Below, piece by piece: positions 1 to 9,799 of a DNA stretch of 64,000 bases (positions within the stretch are counted from its first letter, which is position 1; every line of letters begins with the position of its first letter). This DNA comes from Flaveria trinervia. Taxonomy: Eukaryota; Streptophyta; Magnoliopsida; Asterales; Asteraceae. The position numbers and the translations under genes were made by a program. Location: assembly GCA_025506515.1 (NCBI GenBank), contig CM046444.1:78012589-78076588 (forward strand), given 5' to 3'. Below the pieces are notes generated by a model that was not told where the DNA came from, searched no databases, and was given only the letters and a program-made list of their open reading frames with translations.

Positions 1-129
1 TAATTTAAATCATGTGTAATTGAATATTGTATTAAAATTATGTGCATGAATGTTTATGTATATTTAATGTTTACTATCTTGATTATTTACTGATGTATGA
101 TGTGTTAAATGTTTTAAATCAAGCAGATC

Positions 130-1326
130 CACATTATCAGCAAGATGACTACGATGTTGCTCCCCTTCTGTAGATCAAGTCTCACCTCACAATGATACTT
201 GATCTGCAAGGGATTGTCAGGAGGTCAGTAAGCTATACTCCCGAAGAAGGAGAAATTATTCACAGCCTCGCTGATGAGCAACTCGCAGAATGTTCCAGTT
301 AAACCCGGATGAATGGTTAAGGATGCCCCTACTGTCGATATTGCTAGTGATGACGAGCTCAATGATGTTGATGAGATAGAGATTGAAGACATCACAACAC
401 AACACTATCCAGAATATACTGATTGAGAGGGAATTGTGGTCCCTGATTTGGAGATACACTCGACAGTGATATGCATGTTAAATTGGATACGATGGAGAGG
501 GAGACTGAGAAATTAGAAAGCCAAGCCCAAGCCATGGACGCCGATGTTGAAAACAAAAAGGCTGAATGGGCGGCTTGTTTTGCAGAGATCCGTGCCCAAC
601 GCATAGTGCCAAAGCCGAGTGCCTATGCTAAGCTCTACAAAGTAAAGAAGCAACTTAAGGTGTCTGGCAAAATTATAGCATGGGCTTACTTTGAGGATCT
701 AAATGTATATGCAGTGTAAAGGGAGAAGGGAATCGAGTACTTTAGATTTCCACATGATCTGAAGACTCTCCCTGGTTTTGAGCTCAACCAGTTGGCACGC
801 CTGAACCTGCTACATGCTAACCCTAGGAAGATGTCAGGCTGGTTTGAAGCTGTGTTGAGGAGAGAATACCACACATGATGAGTTATTTCAAGCCTCAACA
901 ACCTACGAGGTGCATTTGAAGGTCAGAGGTGGACCCAAGGACTGGGAAACCCAAAGTGGTGTTGAAGTGGAGTCCTCCACGTACTATGTCAAAGATTCCA
1001 TTGAGGCAAATGCCAGATGACTTCACTCCTCACTTCAAGTGGTGGTATTATGACTGGCGAATAGGATAAGCGGTCATAGTATTACAGAAAGAGAGCCAAA
1101 TGGAGACCATCGGGTGTTTGACCCAATATGGCTAACCAACCTGTCAGCTAGTGATGTTTATACTTTATACAAGTGGCCATTATTCTATGATCCGCAGGAC
1201 ATTCTTCAGGCCCTCCAATTTCAGAACATGATAAGACTCTGCTTTGCATTCGAGATACATGCTGGAGTCACAGTCGAGGAGAGGCATAAGAAGTTTGACG
1301 AGCTAATAAAGGATGCCAGACAATGA
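130..1326 (+). pseudogene. E1 ORF3 remnant, acidic linker and C-terminal module
   Basis: Function unknown. Coding blocks in shifting frames are an acidic stretch at about 304-460 (SDDELNDVDEIEIED), an open frame at 471-719 with a short heptad-like helix and then a KIIAW segment, and a last block at 940-1326. The last block has a WSPPRTM strand, a KWWYYDWRIG aromatic cluster and a VFDPIWL motif. The same order (II.W, PP.TM, VFDP) recurs in the C-terminal part of the E8 ORF3 at 49132-49839, so I read this as the same module. At least three frameshifts and several stops make it dead. It sits immediately upstream of the polypurine tract, which is where ORF3 lies in the other elements. I know no named domain that it matches. 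Confidence 0.6.
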
Positions 1327-1340
1327 TAGAAACTAGGTCC

Positions 1341-1351
1341 AAGGGGGAGTT
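1341..1351 (+). other. E1 polypurine tract
   Basis: The sequence AAGGGGGAGTT lies directly before the 3' LTR start (TGTAGATCC). It is the plus-strand primer site for reverse transcription. The core AGGGGGAG also occurs in E5 and E7. Confidence 0.85.
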
Positions 1352-2095
1352 TGTAGATCCATATGTACCTAGTTTATGGTCTTAATGTAATATGTCCATC
1401 ATGTCCTAAATGTAATAAAACAAATGAGTTGAATGAAACATATTATGTGGTTGTTGATCTTAATGTTTAATGTTTTAGTGTATGTTTTAATGTTTATCAT
1501 TTATTGATGCATATTGAACCAACTATACAGGTTTGTGGTTGTTTAAATAGATCCTAGTCAAAGAATGATTAAGAAACATATTCAAACTTAGTCATATGAA
1601 GATCTCATGCGAATGGCCCATGCTAATGGACCATACACATGAACAACTTCATGCTAATGAACCAGTCTCACGACTGAACCAGGAGACTGGATCAGTCGCA
1701 CAATTGTGACATGAGATTGACTTAGTCACACGATGGACACTCAGTCGTACGAATGGATCAATCGCATGACTCAGTTGCACGACTGAACCATGCTAATTTT
1801 TTAGTCGCACGAATGAGTAACCCTAACCTATAAATACCACTTAATTCGTGGAAAAATAAAACACTTTGAAGAATTCGACTCCTACTCGTACCCTAGCCGT
1901 CCAGAATGTCCAAGAAAGCCAGTTCACAGATCGTTCTTGATCGATTCCTATTCGTTCTTAACGTTTAGTTTAATCTTATATCGATCAGGTTAACATTCTC
2001 ACAGATTGGATCACGAATCAAATTGGATTCTGCACTATTTGAGTTGGTATACACGTGAATCAGTTAGTACTCCGTCCAGTACACGGTCCCTAACA
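1352..2095 (+). repeat. E1 3' LTR
   Basis: It starts TGTAGATCC after the polypurine tract and ends CCCTAACA. The end could also be 2097 (TAACACA). The U3 part (about 1650-1815) is a cluster of degenerate copies of a CAGTCGCACGACTGAACC-type motif. The same motif fills the U3 of E6. Confidence 0.8.
1829..1836 (+). promoter_or_regulatory. TATA box in E1 LTR
   Basis: TATAAATA follows the U3 repeat cluster and sits about 265 bp before the LTR end, a normal place for an LTR promoter. The call is by motif only. Confidence 0.55.
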
Positions 2096-2098
2096 CAT

Positions 2099-3040
2099 CA
2101 TCTGATTTCTCAACAAATTTGGTAATTTGATCTTTGGTATTCAAGATGGTGCAAGGACATCCAAATGACCTGAGAAAACCAATGAAAGGTTTCCTCTTGT
2201 GCCAAAGTTCATAATAAGTCTTGCCATGAGTCTTAACCACTAAAACTCTGTTCTACACATAGCAGCCGGTGTTGACTGCCTCTGCCCAGAAGGTGATGCG
2301 CAGCTTAGAGTCAGACAACATGGTTCTTGCAGCTTCAATCAGTGTCCTGTTTCTCCTCTCAGCAACACCATTTTCCTGAGGAGTCCTGGGAGCACTGTAT
2401 TGTCTTGTAATACCTTTTTAATCACAAAATGTATCAAGGATTTGGTTCTTGAATTCAGTTCGTTGATCACATCTTATGATCTTGACCTTGTGATCAGATT
2501 GATTCTCAATCATTAGAATAAAATTCATCAGAATCTTAGGAGTCTCATCCTTAGTTCTAAGGAAGAAGACCCAAGTGAATCTTGTAAAGTCATCTATGAT
2601 CACTAAACAGTAAGTGGTCCTTCCTAGACTCATTACACTGGTGGGGCCAAAGAGATCCATATGTAACAAGTGTAGGGGAGTAGTGATGGAGTTTCTTTCC
2701 TTAGGCTTGTGAGATACCTTATGTTGCTTCCCTTTCAGGCATGCAACACAATGGTCATCACTTGTAAACTCTTTCTTTGGCACTCCAATTACCAAATCAT
2801 TCTTAATTAGTTTATTCATGTTCTTAAAGTTTACATGGCACATTCTTTTATGCCATAGGAAAGACTCATCACTATTGGCTTTAGATAGAAAGCATGAAAC
2901 TTCTCCAGAGGGAGATGTTTCTTGCAGATCCATCTTGTACATGTTCCCTTTCCTGGGAGCTCTAAGCAGAATATGCTCATGAGGAATGACCACCCCGGGC
3001 TTGAGAACAATGCATTCATGCTCAGTAAAAAGGATGTTAT
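2099..3040 (-). pseudogene. E2 integrase with GAG-pre-integrase domain, truncated
   Basis: It would insert the cDNA into the genome. The minus frame 2418-2993 holds the zinc-binding HHCC region (LWHKRMCH, then CVAC) and the catalytic core starting MDLFGP. It continues with IDDFTRFTWVFFL and the second acidic site. That site reads CDQRTEF where the usual text is SDRGTEF, so the key aspartate remains but its context is altered. A stop after DTFCD interrupts the frame. The rest (SAPRTPQENGVAERRNRT with the catalytic Glu, then FWAEAV) continues to 2099, with one more stop. The frame ends against the E1 LTR, so the C-terminal part is lost. Confidence 0.85.
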
Positions 3041-3330
3041 GACTCTAATCACAAAATTGGGATACACTCAGAAGATTGTACCCAAGCTCCTTGAGAATGT
3101 TTACCTTTTCAATGCTGAGCTTACCATTTATGACGTTGCCCCTTCCAGAAATGTAACCACCTTCATCTCCTCCAAAAGCAACTGGCCCTCCATCAATCCT
3201 TTCAAAGTTCTGGAGTAGTGACCTATTTCCTGTCATGTGCCTGGAATAGCCACTGTCAATGATCCAAACATTCTTGCCTTCTTCTTAGTTTTGGAGCTTT
3301 CGAAGGAAACAGATTTTCCTTCCGAAGCTT
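3041..3330 (-). pseudogene. E2 aspartic protease region
   Basis: This is the retroelement protease that cuts the polyprotein. The catalytic triplet DSG is at 3249-3257 in the context IIDSGYSRHMTGN, followed by a GGPVAFGGDEGGYISGRG flap-like region and the conserved YNLLSVSQ end. The usual Cys after DSG is Tyr here. A stop follows LLSVSQFCD. The next upstream coding block carries ASEGK repeats, where the CTTCCGAAG palindrome is read as protein. Confidence 0.75.
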
Positions 3331-3610
3331 GAATCTTCTTGGAACTCTTGGAAGTCTTTGTTTTGGTAATGTGAAGAGTACCTTTAGGATTGTATGGACA
3401 ATCCTTAGCAAGATGAGCAGTACTTTAACACATAACACACTCCATTTTCTTCTTCCCAAGAGCCTTCTGCTAAGAATAAGACTGACTTTGGTCACATCCC
3501 TTCTCCACCCTCATCTTTGCAGATGTTGAGACAATCCTTTTGGGCTGAGAACTATTCTTGGAGTTGGATGGTCCAGGTTGTGTAGCAGTGGTACATAACA
3601 GATCAGTCTT
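3331..3610 (-). pseudogene. E2 gag/pol junction with second zinc-knuckle remnant
   Basis: A short Cys motif of the form CVMC, a stop, then HLAKDCP can be read on the minus strand around 3400-3445. It resembles the second, degenerate CCHC motif seen at the same place in E5 and E8. It is followed by a Lys/Ser-rich linker leading to the protease. Stops break the frame. Confidence 0.5.
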
Positions 3611-3631
3611 CTTCTTGGTACTGGGATGATT

Positions 3632-4378
3632 TCAACATGAACCAAAACTCTTAGCAGAAGAGTTGAGGTTGATGTCTTTAGCCTTTACCACTTGAAACCC
3701 TATAGAGATAAAAACTTGTTTCTGCTTGGAGTCAAAAGTAGCCTTGATCTCTTGAGCCTTCCTAGCTTTTCTTTTGCTCTTTCTGATCAAGTTCATTCTC
3801 ATTAACTTGGTCATCATAGTCTTCTTCTTCTCCTCAGAAGGATAGTGGCCCTTCTTAGAATCCTCCTCTTCACTCTTCTTAGAGGAATTCTTCACTATCA
3901 CTTCATCATCCTTTTCACTCAAAGGATCTATGAGAGGAAGCTCATCTTCACAAGTTCCACACCTAGGTGATCTTACAGACAAGATTGTGTGTGGAGGAGC
4001 TATCTCATTTGATCCTAGTCCCTGCTTGTTTTGATAGAACACTTTGTTGTGCAGGGATGAGGATATCATGTTCTTGAAGGTCTCTTCTTCAAGAACACAC
4101 TTTTCTGCCCCAGCTTTGCTGATCACAAGCTTAGCTTGACACTCAGTCAACTTAGTTATGAGATCCTTGATCTGAGTCCTAAAGTTTGAATGCTCATGTT
4201 TTAGAACTGAAATAGTTTTCTCTGAGTCCTCTATCTTCAGTTTATAATCATTTTTAGACTTTCTAAAATAAGCTTTTAAGATATTTAAGGACTCAAGATC
4301 AGATCTCATTTCTATGTTGTAGGACCTGTATCTATTTACTTTAGCCATAAGTGCTTGGTTTGGAGAAGCATCTTCCAC
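3632..4378 (-). pseudogene. E2 gag C-terminal coiled-coil region
   Basis: This is the longest open frame in E2 (248 codons). The first half is strongly charged with heptad-like Leu/Ile spacing (for example around LKAYFRKSKNDYKLKIEDSE), which suggests a coiled coil. It is followed by an acidic to basic linker (KKSEEEDSKK, then RKSKRKARK). The position between the first zinc knuckle and the protease matches the long gag of Sirevirus-type copia elements. It lies just downstream of the gag block at 4424-5216, separated by a frame change. Its role (particle assembly) is inferred from gag position only. Confidence 0.6.
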
Positions 4379-4423
4379 CTCAAAGCTCCAGTCAAAGCCT
4401 CCTTCTTCAATAGCAACAACAGC

Positions 4424-5216
4424 TTACTCCTTTGGCTTCTCATTCTGGGTGGCTTTATCAGTGTAGTTTGGTCTGGACTGTGTTTGGCCACCATTTGTTC
4501 TTGGTGCCTTACACTCCCTAGCAAAGTGTCCTATCAAGTTACAGTTGTAACACTTGACTTTGCCTTTGTCTAGCCCAAAGTTTCCACTAGTTGCATTGCT
4601 GGGAAACTTCCTTCCAGTCTGCTTGTAGAACTTCTTGGCTCTATGAGTGAGAAAAGCCATCTGCTGGACTATCTCCATGTACTCCAGATCATCTTGATGG
4701 ATACAGTCTAGGTCTTCAGGGTGAAAAGAAAGCTGCCACAACTTTCATCAGAAGACACAAAAGCTTAAGAAGAGCTTGTCTCTTGGAATGGGCTTCCTTG
4801 AGTGTAGTTCTCCTTTGGTGTCTCTGGGAAGGTCATGAAAGGACCCTTTGGTGAGTTTTCAGGGTAGCATATGAGATGATGTTGGGGTTCTATGCTATCC
4901 CTTTCAACCACATGAAGGGCTGAACCCATTTGATTGTTGGAGTTGCCAGATGAACCTTGCATGTTCATCTCCATCTAGTAGCCACTGAGAATCCCATACA
5001 AGTCTGTTAGAGTAAGAGTTTTTAGGTTTAGTTCTCTTGATAACCACACAGTAGTGTGTCCATTGCCTAGGAAATGAGGACATGAACTTCCTTACAATGT
5101 CTCTATTTTCAAGAGCAACTCCTCCATCCAAAAGGGTATCCACATGGCTAAGATTGTTACTACAATCCTGCAAGCACACATTATGCAAATACTGCAAGCA
5201 CACATTATGCAAATAA
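4424..5216 (-). pseudogene. E2 gag, UBN2-type domain end and CCHC zinc knuckle
   Basis: Gag forms the virus-like particle and binds RNA. The frame 4424-4741 contains an intact knuckle CYNCNLIGHFAREC (C-X2-C-X4-H-X4-C, residues 64-77 of that frame). Ahead of it is the FYKQTGRKFP segment typical of copia gag. The block at 4765-5216 holds the end of the gag_pre/UBN2 region (KFMSSFPRQWTHYCVVIK), broken by frameshifts. The gag N-terminus is missing: the coding match stops at a 24-bp tandem duplication. Confidence 0.75.
5168..5215. repeat. 24-bp direct tandem duplication
   Basis: Two adjacent identical 24-bp units (5168-5191 and 5192-5215, beginning CTGCAAGCACACATTATGC) lie exactly where E2 gag homology ends. 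They may mark the breakpoint between E2 and the unassigned region. Confidence 0.9.
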
Positions 5217-6584
5217 TGTTAAGACAAAAGGAGTTAAGGAGGGTTTCGCATTTGAACCCTATCACATGGTCCAAGTGATGAGGAAATGAAAACTTGTTTC
5301 GGGAGCAAAGTTGCTTTCCGAAGAAACTCATTCTTCCGAAGGAAAAATAGCTTCGGAAGATAAGGCTAAGAAAGTTCAGAAGAACAAAATAATTCCTTTG
5401 AAACCTTCCAAAAAGAAGACTACTTCAGAAGAAAAGGTTAGGAAAGCTTCTTTCGAGAAGAAAAAGCCTTGGAAGTATGCCATGCCGCCTAAGCTTCATC
5501 ATGCTCATCTACTTTAATTAGCCAAGGAATGGATTAGAAGATCAAACAAGACATCACAACCCAAAATTCTTCTTCACAAACATCTATTAAACCTTATATC
5601 AAAAATCTTATAGACCTCCTATGCTATATCATGTTTCTTGATTTACATTCTTCGCACATTCTCTTGATCTTCTTGAGTGCCATGTTTGATTCAAACCTAC
5701 CAAACACACATGTTAAATCTATGAGCTTGCATCTCGTGTTCATGACAACAATAGATGAAGTGTAATCAAGATCATCATCATGCTAACAAACATGTAATTT
5801 AATCCTTGATATTCATTTCATCAATAACAAGGTTATACAAAGTATAAATACACAAGCACCTTGATTAACAACCTCTTCAAGTCCAGCCAATAAAAATGAG
5901 CACAACATGTTATTTATACAAGGCAATGTGCTAATTTCACTTACCATCATCAGGGTATACGAAATTAGACAATTTTGCTTTAGCCAGGCGAAATGACAAC
6001 TATGTAATTTTGCTAGGCTCTAATATCTAGCAAATTGTTACATACTTTGAACAATAAAAGCTACAAGTTCTAATACAATCAAATATATGATAAAACCACA
6101 AAATTCTTTTATCCAAGCTGTTAGAATGTCCCAACAGACTAACCTTTAACAATAGCTTGTGATGATGATAACTTGGATTGATGTTGTTAGCTTTTGTTCT
6201 AAGTATTCAAAACTTTACTACATGTTTTCAAAGCTTGACTGATTGATTCCCCTAAATGCTAGCTCCTAACTCTTTTGTCTACATGAAGTGAATCACAATA
6301 TATCCTGTATTCTAGGCATTCTGATTAAATTCACAGTTTTGGTTAAAATACTCTCTAAGAAACAAGATTTCAAAGGAGAACCTTCATCTATGTCTTTTCA
6401 AAATTTGATTCAATTATGAAAAACATAACTAAATTACCCATGGATTAAAGATAATATACTAGAAGCTTAAATCAAAATCTTTTGGATTTTTGAAAATTTA
6501 TGTTAAAACACATCAAAAATATATTTAAGATTTTTAAATATTTTCAAACTAAAATGTAAACATAAAGATCCTTTTGAATAGGTG
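5216..6584. other. Unassigned AT-rich region between E2 and E3
   Basis: I see no recognisable gene, LTR pair or terminal repeat. The left 300 bp carries CTTCCGAAG-type motifs of the E2/E3/E9 family. The open frame at 5311-5517 simply reads through these (SEGK, ASED, SEEK) and is probably not a gene. From 5520 to 6584 the sequence is AT-rich and non-coding in all frames. The E3 coding match starts abruptly at about 6590. Confidence 0.6.
5325..5470. repeat. CTTC(C/G)GAAG palindrome cluster
   Basis: Odd-centred palindromes occur at 5333-5341 (CTTCCGAAG) and 5351-5359 (CTTCGGAAG), with looser variants alongside. The same motif occurs in the E3 spacer (32440-32700), the E9 3' end (37976-37984) and E2 (3319-3327). 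Confidence 0.7.
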
Positions 6585-6593
6585 CATTATCCT

Positions 6594-6901
6594 CAAACTT
6601 GGAATGAAAATTCTTAGGAATTGGTGCTTCTTAGATCTCCCAGGAAATGGGATATGTAGAAGCTGGATATAAACAATGCTTCCCCATTGGGGTGAAGTAT
6701 CATGCTTTCTTTCCAAAGCTGAGGCTGATGAGTCAACTCTGTGGCATAAATGAATGTATCATGTCAATTTCAAAACCATGAATAAATTGGTTAAAAATAA
6801 CTTGATACATGGTTTGCCTAAAACTAAATATTTCTATAAAGATAACTGTGACGCATGTCTGAAAGGGAAGCAACATAGAGCATCTCATAAATTCAAAGTA
6901 G
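6594..6901 (+). pseudogene. E3 GAG-pre-integrase domain, piece 1
   Basis: This is the N-terminal zinc-binding part of copia integrase. Readable text includes GEVSCFLSKAEADESTLWHK and then CDACLKGKQHRASHK, which gives the HHCC ligands. One stop stands where LWHKRMCH is expected. The piece ends in HKFKVV at the AGTAG duplication and continues in the same frame at 9192 (NSITTPLHLLHMDLFGP). Confidence 0.8.
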
Positions 6902-7383
6902 TGTAAGGACCCGTTCCCGGGGCGTTTAGAGTTGGTAATTCATCGCACATAAAACATATACTTTGCATTTATTCATCAAAACATTGCAGCAGAAACATAA
7001 AAAAATGGCATTTCATTTCATCATAAAAACTTTTGCAAAATAATGCATCATTTGTCGGTTACAAAATTACATTGTTGTATTACATCAGAAAAGCTTAAAT
7101 AAATGGATGCCATCCAAACGAGCTGAGTAGCCACCTCGTGCTATCCTCAGCAACGTTTACCTGCCAACTGAAAACGTATAAAAGTCAGCGTTGCTGAGTG
7201 AGTTCTAGTTTTACAATTAAAATACATAAAATCGTTATTTATTTCCTTTCAGAGCCCATACTATATGTTTTATTCGTTCGAGATCATACATCATACGTAC
7301 ATACAGATAACATCATTATTATCTTCCATTACATTTGTTAACCTTCGTTCATTCATTACATCTAGTGACATGTACGTTGCCTC

Positions 7384-7623
7384 GAACATTGTGCACAAAG
7401 CTGGTTACTGGGCCTGAGGTCTTTCATAGACCCCGAACATTGTGCACGAAGCTGACTCCAGTACCTGGGGCAAGTACATTCACCATTTATCTTTCCTCTT
7501 TCATTCCAGATCAATGCCATATGCTATACCCCGAACATTGTGCACGAAGCTGGTTACTGGGACTGAGGTCTTTCATAGACCCCGAACATTGTGCACGAAG
7601 CTGACTCTAGTACCTTGGGCAAG
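7384..7623. repeat. LTR-internal duplication with TTGTGCAC motif
   Basis: A segment of about 92 bp is repeated with a period of 149 bp. Each copy holds two GAACATTGTGCAC(A/G)AAGCTG boxes, starting at 7384, 7435, 7533 and 7584. The first box contains the perfect palindrome TTGTGCACAA. The E10 LTR keeps a single box near 62204. Confidence 0.85.
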
Positions 7624-7983
7624 CGGCAAGGATCCTATACATATGGTTAATCACAAGGATTGGACCCCAGTGTGCATCCTTCTGGGGTAGCTAACCCGAA
7701 CACAGTTGAGCTAACACCCTTCATTGGGTGTGGACCTCCATACATTTGCTTGCAAGACTTTTTATGTTCATTCATTCGTTAATGCATGCATTCATTCATC
7801 ATGTTCCTCTTTCATTATCTTTCATTTTACGTTACGTAATACTTTCAATTCATTCTTTAACATAACACGTTAAGCCATGGAAAGATACACATACATTATC
7901 ATAAGGAACATATCATATCATTCATACATCATCACACAAGGCATCATACACACATAACATACATCATGCATATTCATGCAACA

Positions 7984-8011
7984 ACATCATCATCATCATC
8001 ATCATCATCAT
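7984..8011. repeat. CAT trinucleotide microsatellite
   Basis: A run of about nine CAT units lies in the solo LTR. The E10 LTR does not have it, so it expanded in this copy. Confidence 0.9.
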
Positions 8012-8152
8012 AAGCATCAATCACAATGCATAACATGCCCCTCATACCATCTATGACCCCAAAAGTCAACTTATATAGTCCCCCAGGAATCTCCCAAGTC
8101 AAAGCCTACTGTACATATTTTCCCCAAAAGTCAGAAAAATATTCTAAGTCCT

Positions 8153-8560
8153 AGGCGCATGGGCACTATGCAAGCGCATGGACATTATTCAGGCGCATGG
8201 GGAACACTTAGGCGCATGGGCCACTTTCAGGCGCATGAGCACTATGCAGGCGCATGGGGGAAACACTTAGTCAAATCCAGCCTAGTTTTGGGCACATGGA
8301 TACTATTCAGGTGCATGAGCCACTTGGGCGCATGGGCCACTTAGGCGCATGATCACTATTGGGGCGCTTGGCCCTACACTTAGTCATCCGACTAACATTT
8401 CCAGGCGCATGGACTACTGTTCAGGCGCATGGGCTATACTTAGACTTTTCTAAGGCAAATTTTGGGCGCATGAGCTACTGTTTAGGCGTATGGTTCACAC
8501 TTAATTCTTTCTAAGGCAATTTTAGGCGTATGAACACTTATCTAGGCGCATGAGCATTCT
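8153..8560. repeat. GGCGCATGG interspersed repeat array in gypsy LTR
   Basis: About fifteen to twenty copies of AGGCGCATGGGCACTATTC-type units occur at irregular intervals of roughly 18-40 bp. The same array is found at 62770-63090 in E10, so it belongs to the LTR family and not to this insertion. Confidence 0.85.
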
Positions 8561-9191
8561 GTAAAACATGTTTTTAGGATGTTTTCAATCCTAATCATCA
8601 ACCCATCTGTTCTAAGCATAGTGTGGCTATTCTAAACCTGAGTAGCCTATAAACATTCAAGAACCACATCCAACATACACAATACATACATGTATTTACA
8701 CTTAAACTTGTTAAAATCATTTTAATACGTTTTCAGCCCCGAAGATAGTTTAAAACATGTAAAAACCAGGGTCTAGAACTCAGCTGGTGCAACTGGGTGT
8801 TCTTCCTTTTAACCCGCTTGCAAAGAGTTCAAAACATCTAGAAACAACATCCAAAAGCACACACCCGAGCACAAACACAACCCATAAGCACATAAACACA
8901 TAACCGGGATAAAACCCGACATATAAACATAAAAACCTTGAATTCTTACCTTGAATTCACTTTTCTTCTTCCTCTTCTTCCTCAACCGAGAGTATTCTCT
9001 ACTCTCTCTCTCTAAAACCGAGAAAAATGGTGAAGTGAGGTGAGGGTGGGCGGCCATACTCACCTTTACACCAACTTTTGAAAGTTTTGTCCTTTTTAGA
9101 CACTTTTAGTCCCTCCTCTTGGACTTTAGTGCCTTTCTTGCTTTTATTCTTTTTATCTTGTCTTTTAAAAATAACCGGGTGTTACAAGTAG

Positions 9192-9799
9192 TTAACTCTA
9201 TCACCACTCCATTACACTTATTGCACATGGATCTATTTGGTCCCACAAGTATAATGAGCATTGGAAGAAAATGATACTGCCTTGTGATCGTTGATCATTT
9301 TACAAGATTTACATGGGTCTTCTTTTTAAGAACTAAGGATGAAACTACTGAAATGTTAAAATACTTTATTCTTAGAATTGAAAATCAAATTGATCACAAG
9401 GTTAAGATAATTAAAAGTGATCGAGGGACTGAGTTTAAGATTCGATTTCTTGACTCATTCTATAACTCAAAAGGGATTGCCAGACAATATAGTGCTTCTA
9501 GAACTCCTCAACAAAATGGTGTTACTGAGAGGAGGAATAGGACATTAATTAAGGCTGCTTGAACCATGTTAGCTAATTTAAAGTTGCCTCTAATATTCTA
9601 GGCAGAGGCAGTTAGCATTGAATGTTATGTGCAGAACAGGGTTTATGTAGTTAAGGCACATGGAAAAACCCCTTATGATTTATAGAGCAAGAGGCTACTA
9701 TTCATTGGCTTTCTAGGGTCCTTTGGCAGCAGGTGTACCATACTTAACACGAAAGATAATTGGCAAAATTTGCTGAAAAGTGGGATGATGCTATCTTTG
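9192..9799 (+). pseudogene. E3 integrase core, first copy
   Basis: The catalytic core starts LLHMDLFGPTSIMS and runs through VDHFTRFTWVFFLRTKDET, the second acidic site KSDRGTEFK and the third, QQNGVTERRNRT. FW is lost next to the AEAV segment. Stops occur after SIGRK, KAA and LIF. At about 9799, just after the sequence corresponding to DDAIFVG, the text jumps back to LFGPTSIMS, so the domain starts again. The three catalytic residues are readable but the frame is broken. Confidence 0.8.

Larger units (their letters stand above)
1..2095 (+). mobile_element. E1: 3' part of a Sirevirus-like Ty1/copia element
   Basis: Only the 3' end is in the window: an ORF3 remnant, a polypurine tract and one LTR. 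The 5' end lies to the left. The first 120 bases are AT-rich with no coding signal. E1 ends directly against the minus-strand integrase of E2, so it probably inserted into E2. The target-site duplication cannot be checked because the left end is missing. Sirevirus-like assignment rests on ORF3, the AGGGGGAG tract and the palindromic U3 repeats. Confidence 0.8.
2096..5216 (-). mobile_element. E2: partial Ty1/copia element, gag to integrase
   Basis: It reads on the minus strand from gag (right) to integrase (left). The left side is cut by E1 inside the integrase; RT, RNase H and an LTR are absent. The right side is truncated inside gag at about 5216. Its pre-integrase text (GEVSCFLSKA, ES.LWHK) and the CTTCCGAAG motif at 3319-3327 tie it to the E3 family, so E2 and E3 are two copies in opposite orientation. 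Confidence 0.8.
6902..9186 (-). mobile_element. Solo LTR of a Ty3/gypsy element
   Basis: This 2,285-bp LTR is flanked by AGTAG at 6897-6901 and 9187-9191. On its own strand it begins TGTAACACCCGG and ends CCTTACA, usual for plant Ty3/gypsy LTRs. It is homologous, in the same orientation, to the LTR of E10 at 61700-63625, which is attached to a gypsy integrase. No internal region remains, so unequal recombination between two LTRs probably removed it. Short open frames inside (for example 7335-7690, 8159-8344, 8809-9063) read repeats and are not genes. Confidence 0.9.

Noticed and set aside
5311..5517. Lys/Glu/Ser-rich small protein
   Set aside because: It reads through family palindromes (SEGK/SEDK), has no partner frame and sits at a joint between decayed elements.
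8153..8560. CRISPR-like array of short repeats
   Set aside because: Units are degenerate, spacers have irregular length and are not unique, and the same array lies in a second gypsy LTR at 62770-63090. It is an LTR repeat in a plant genome.
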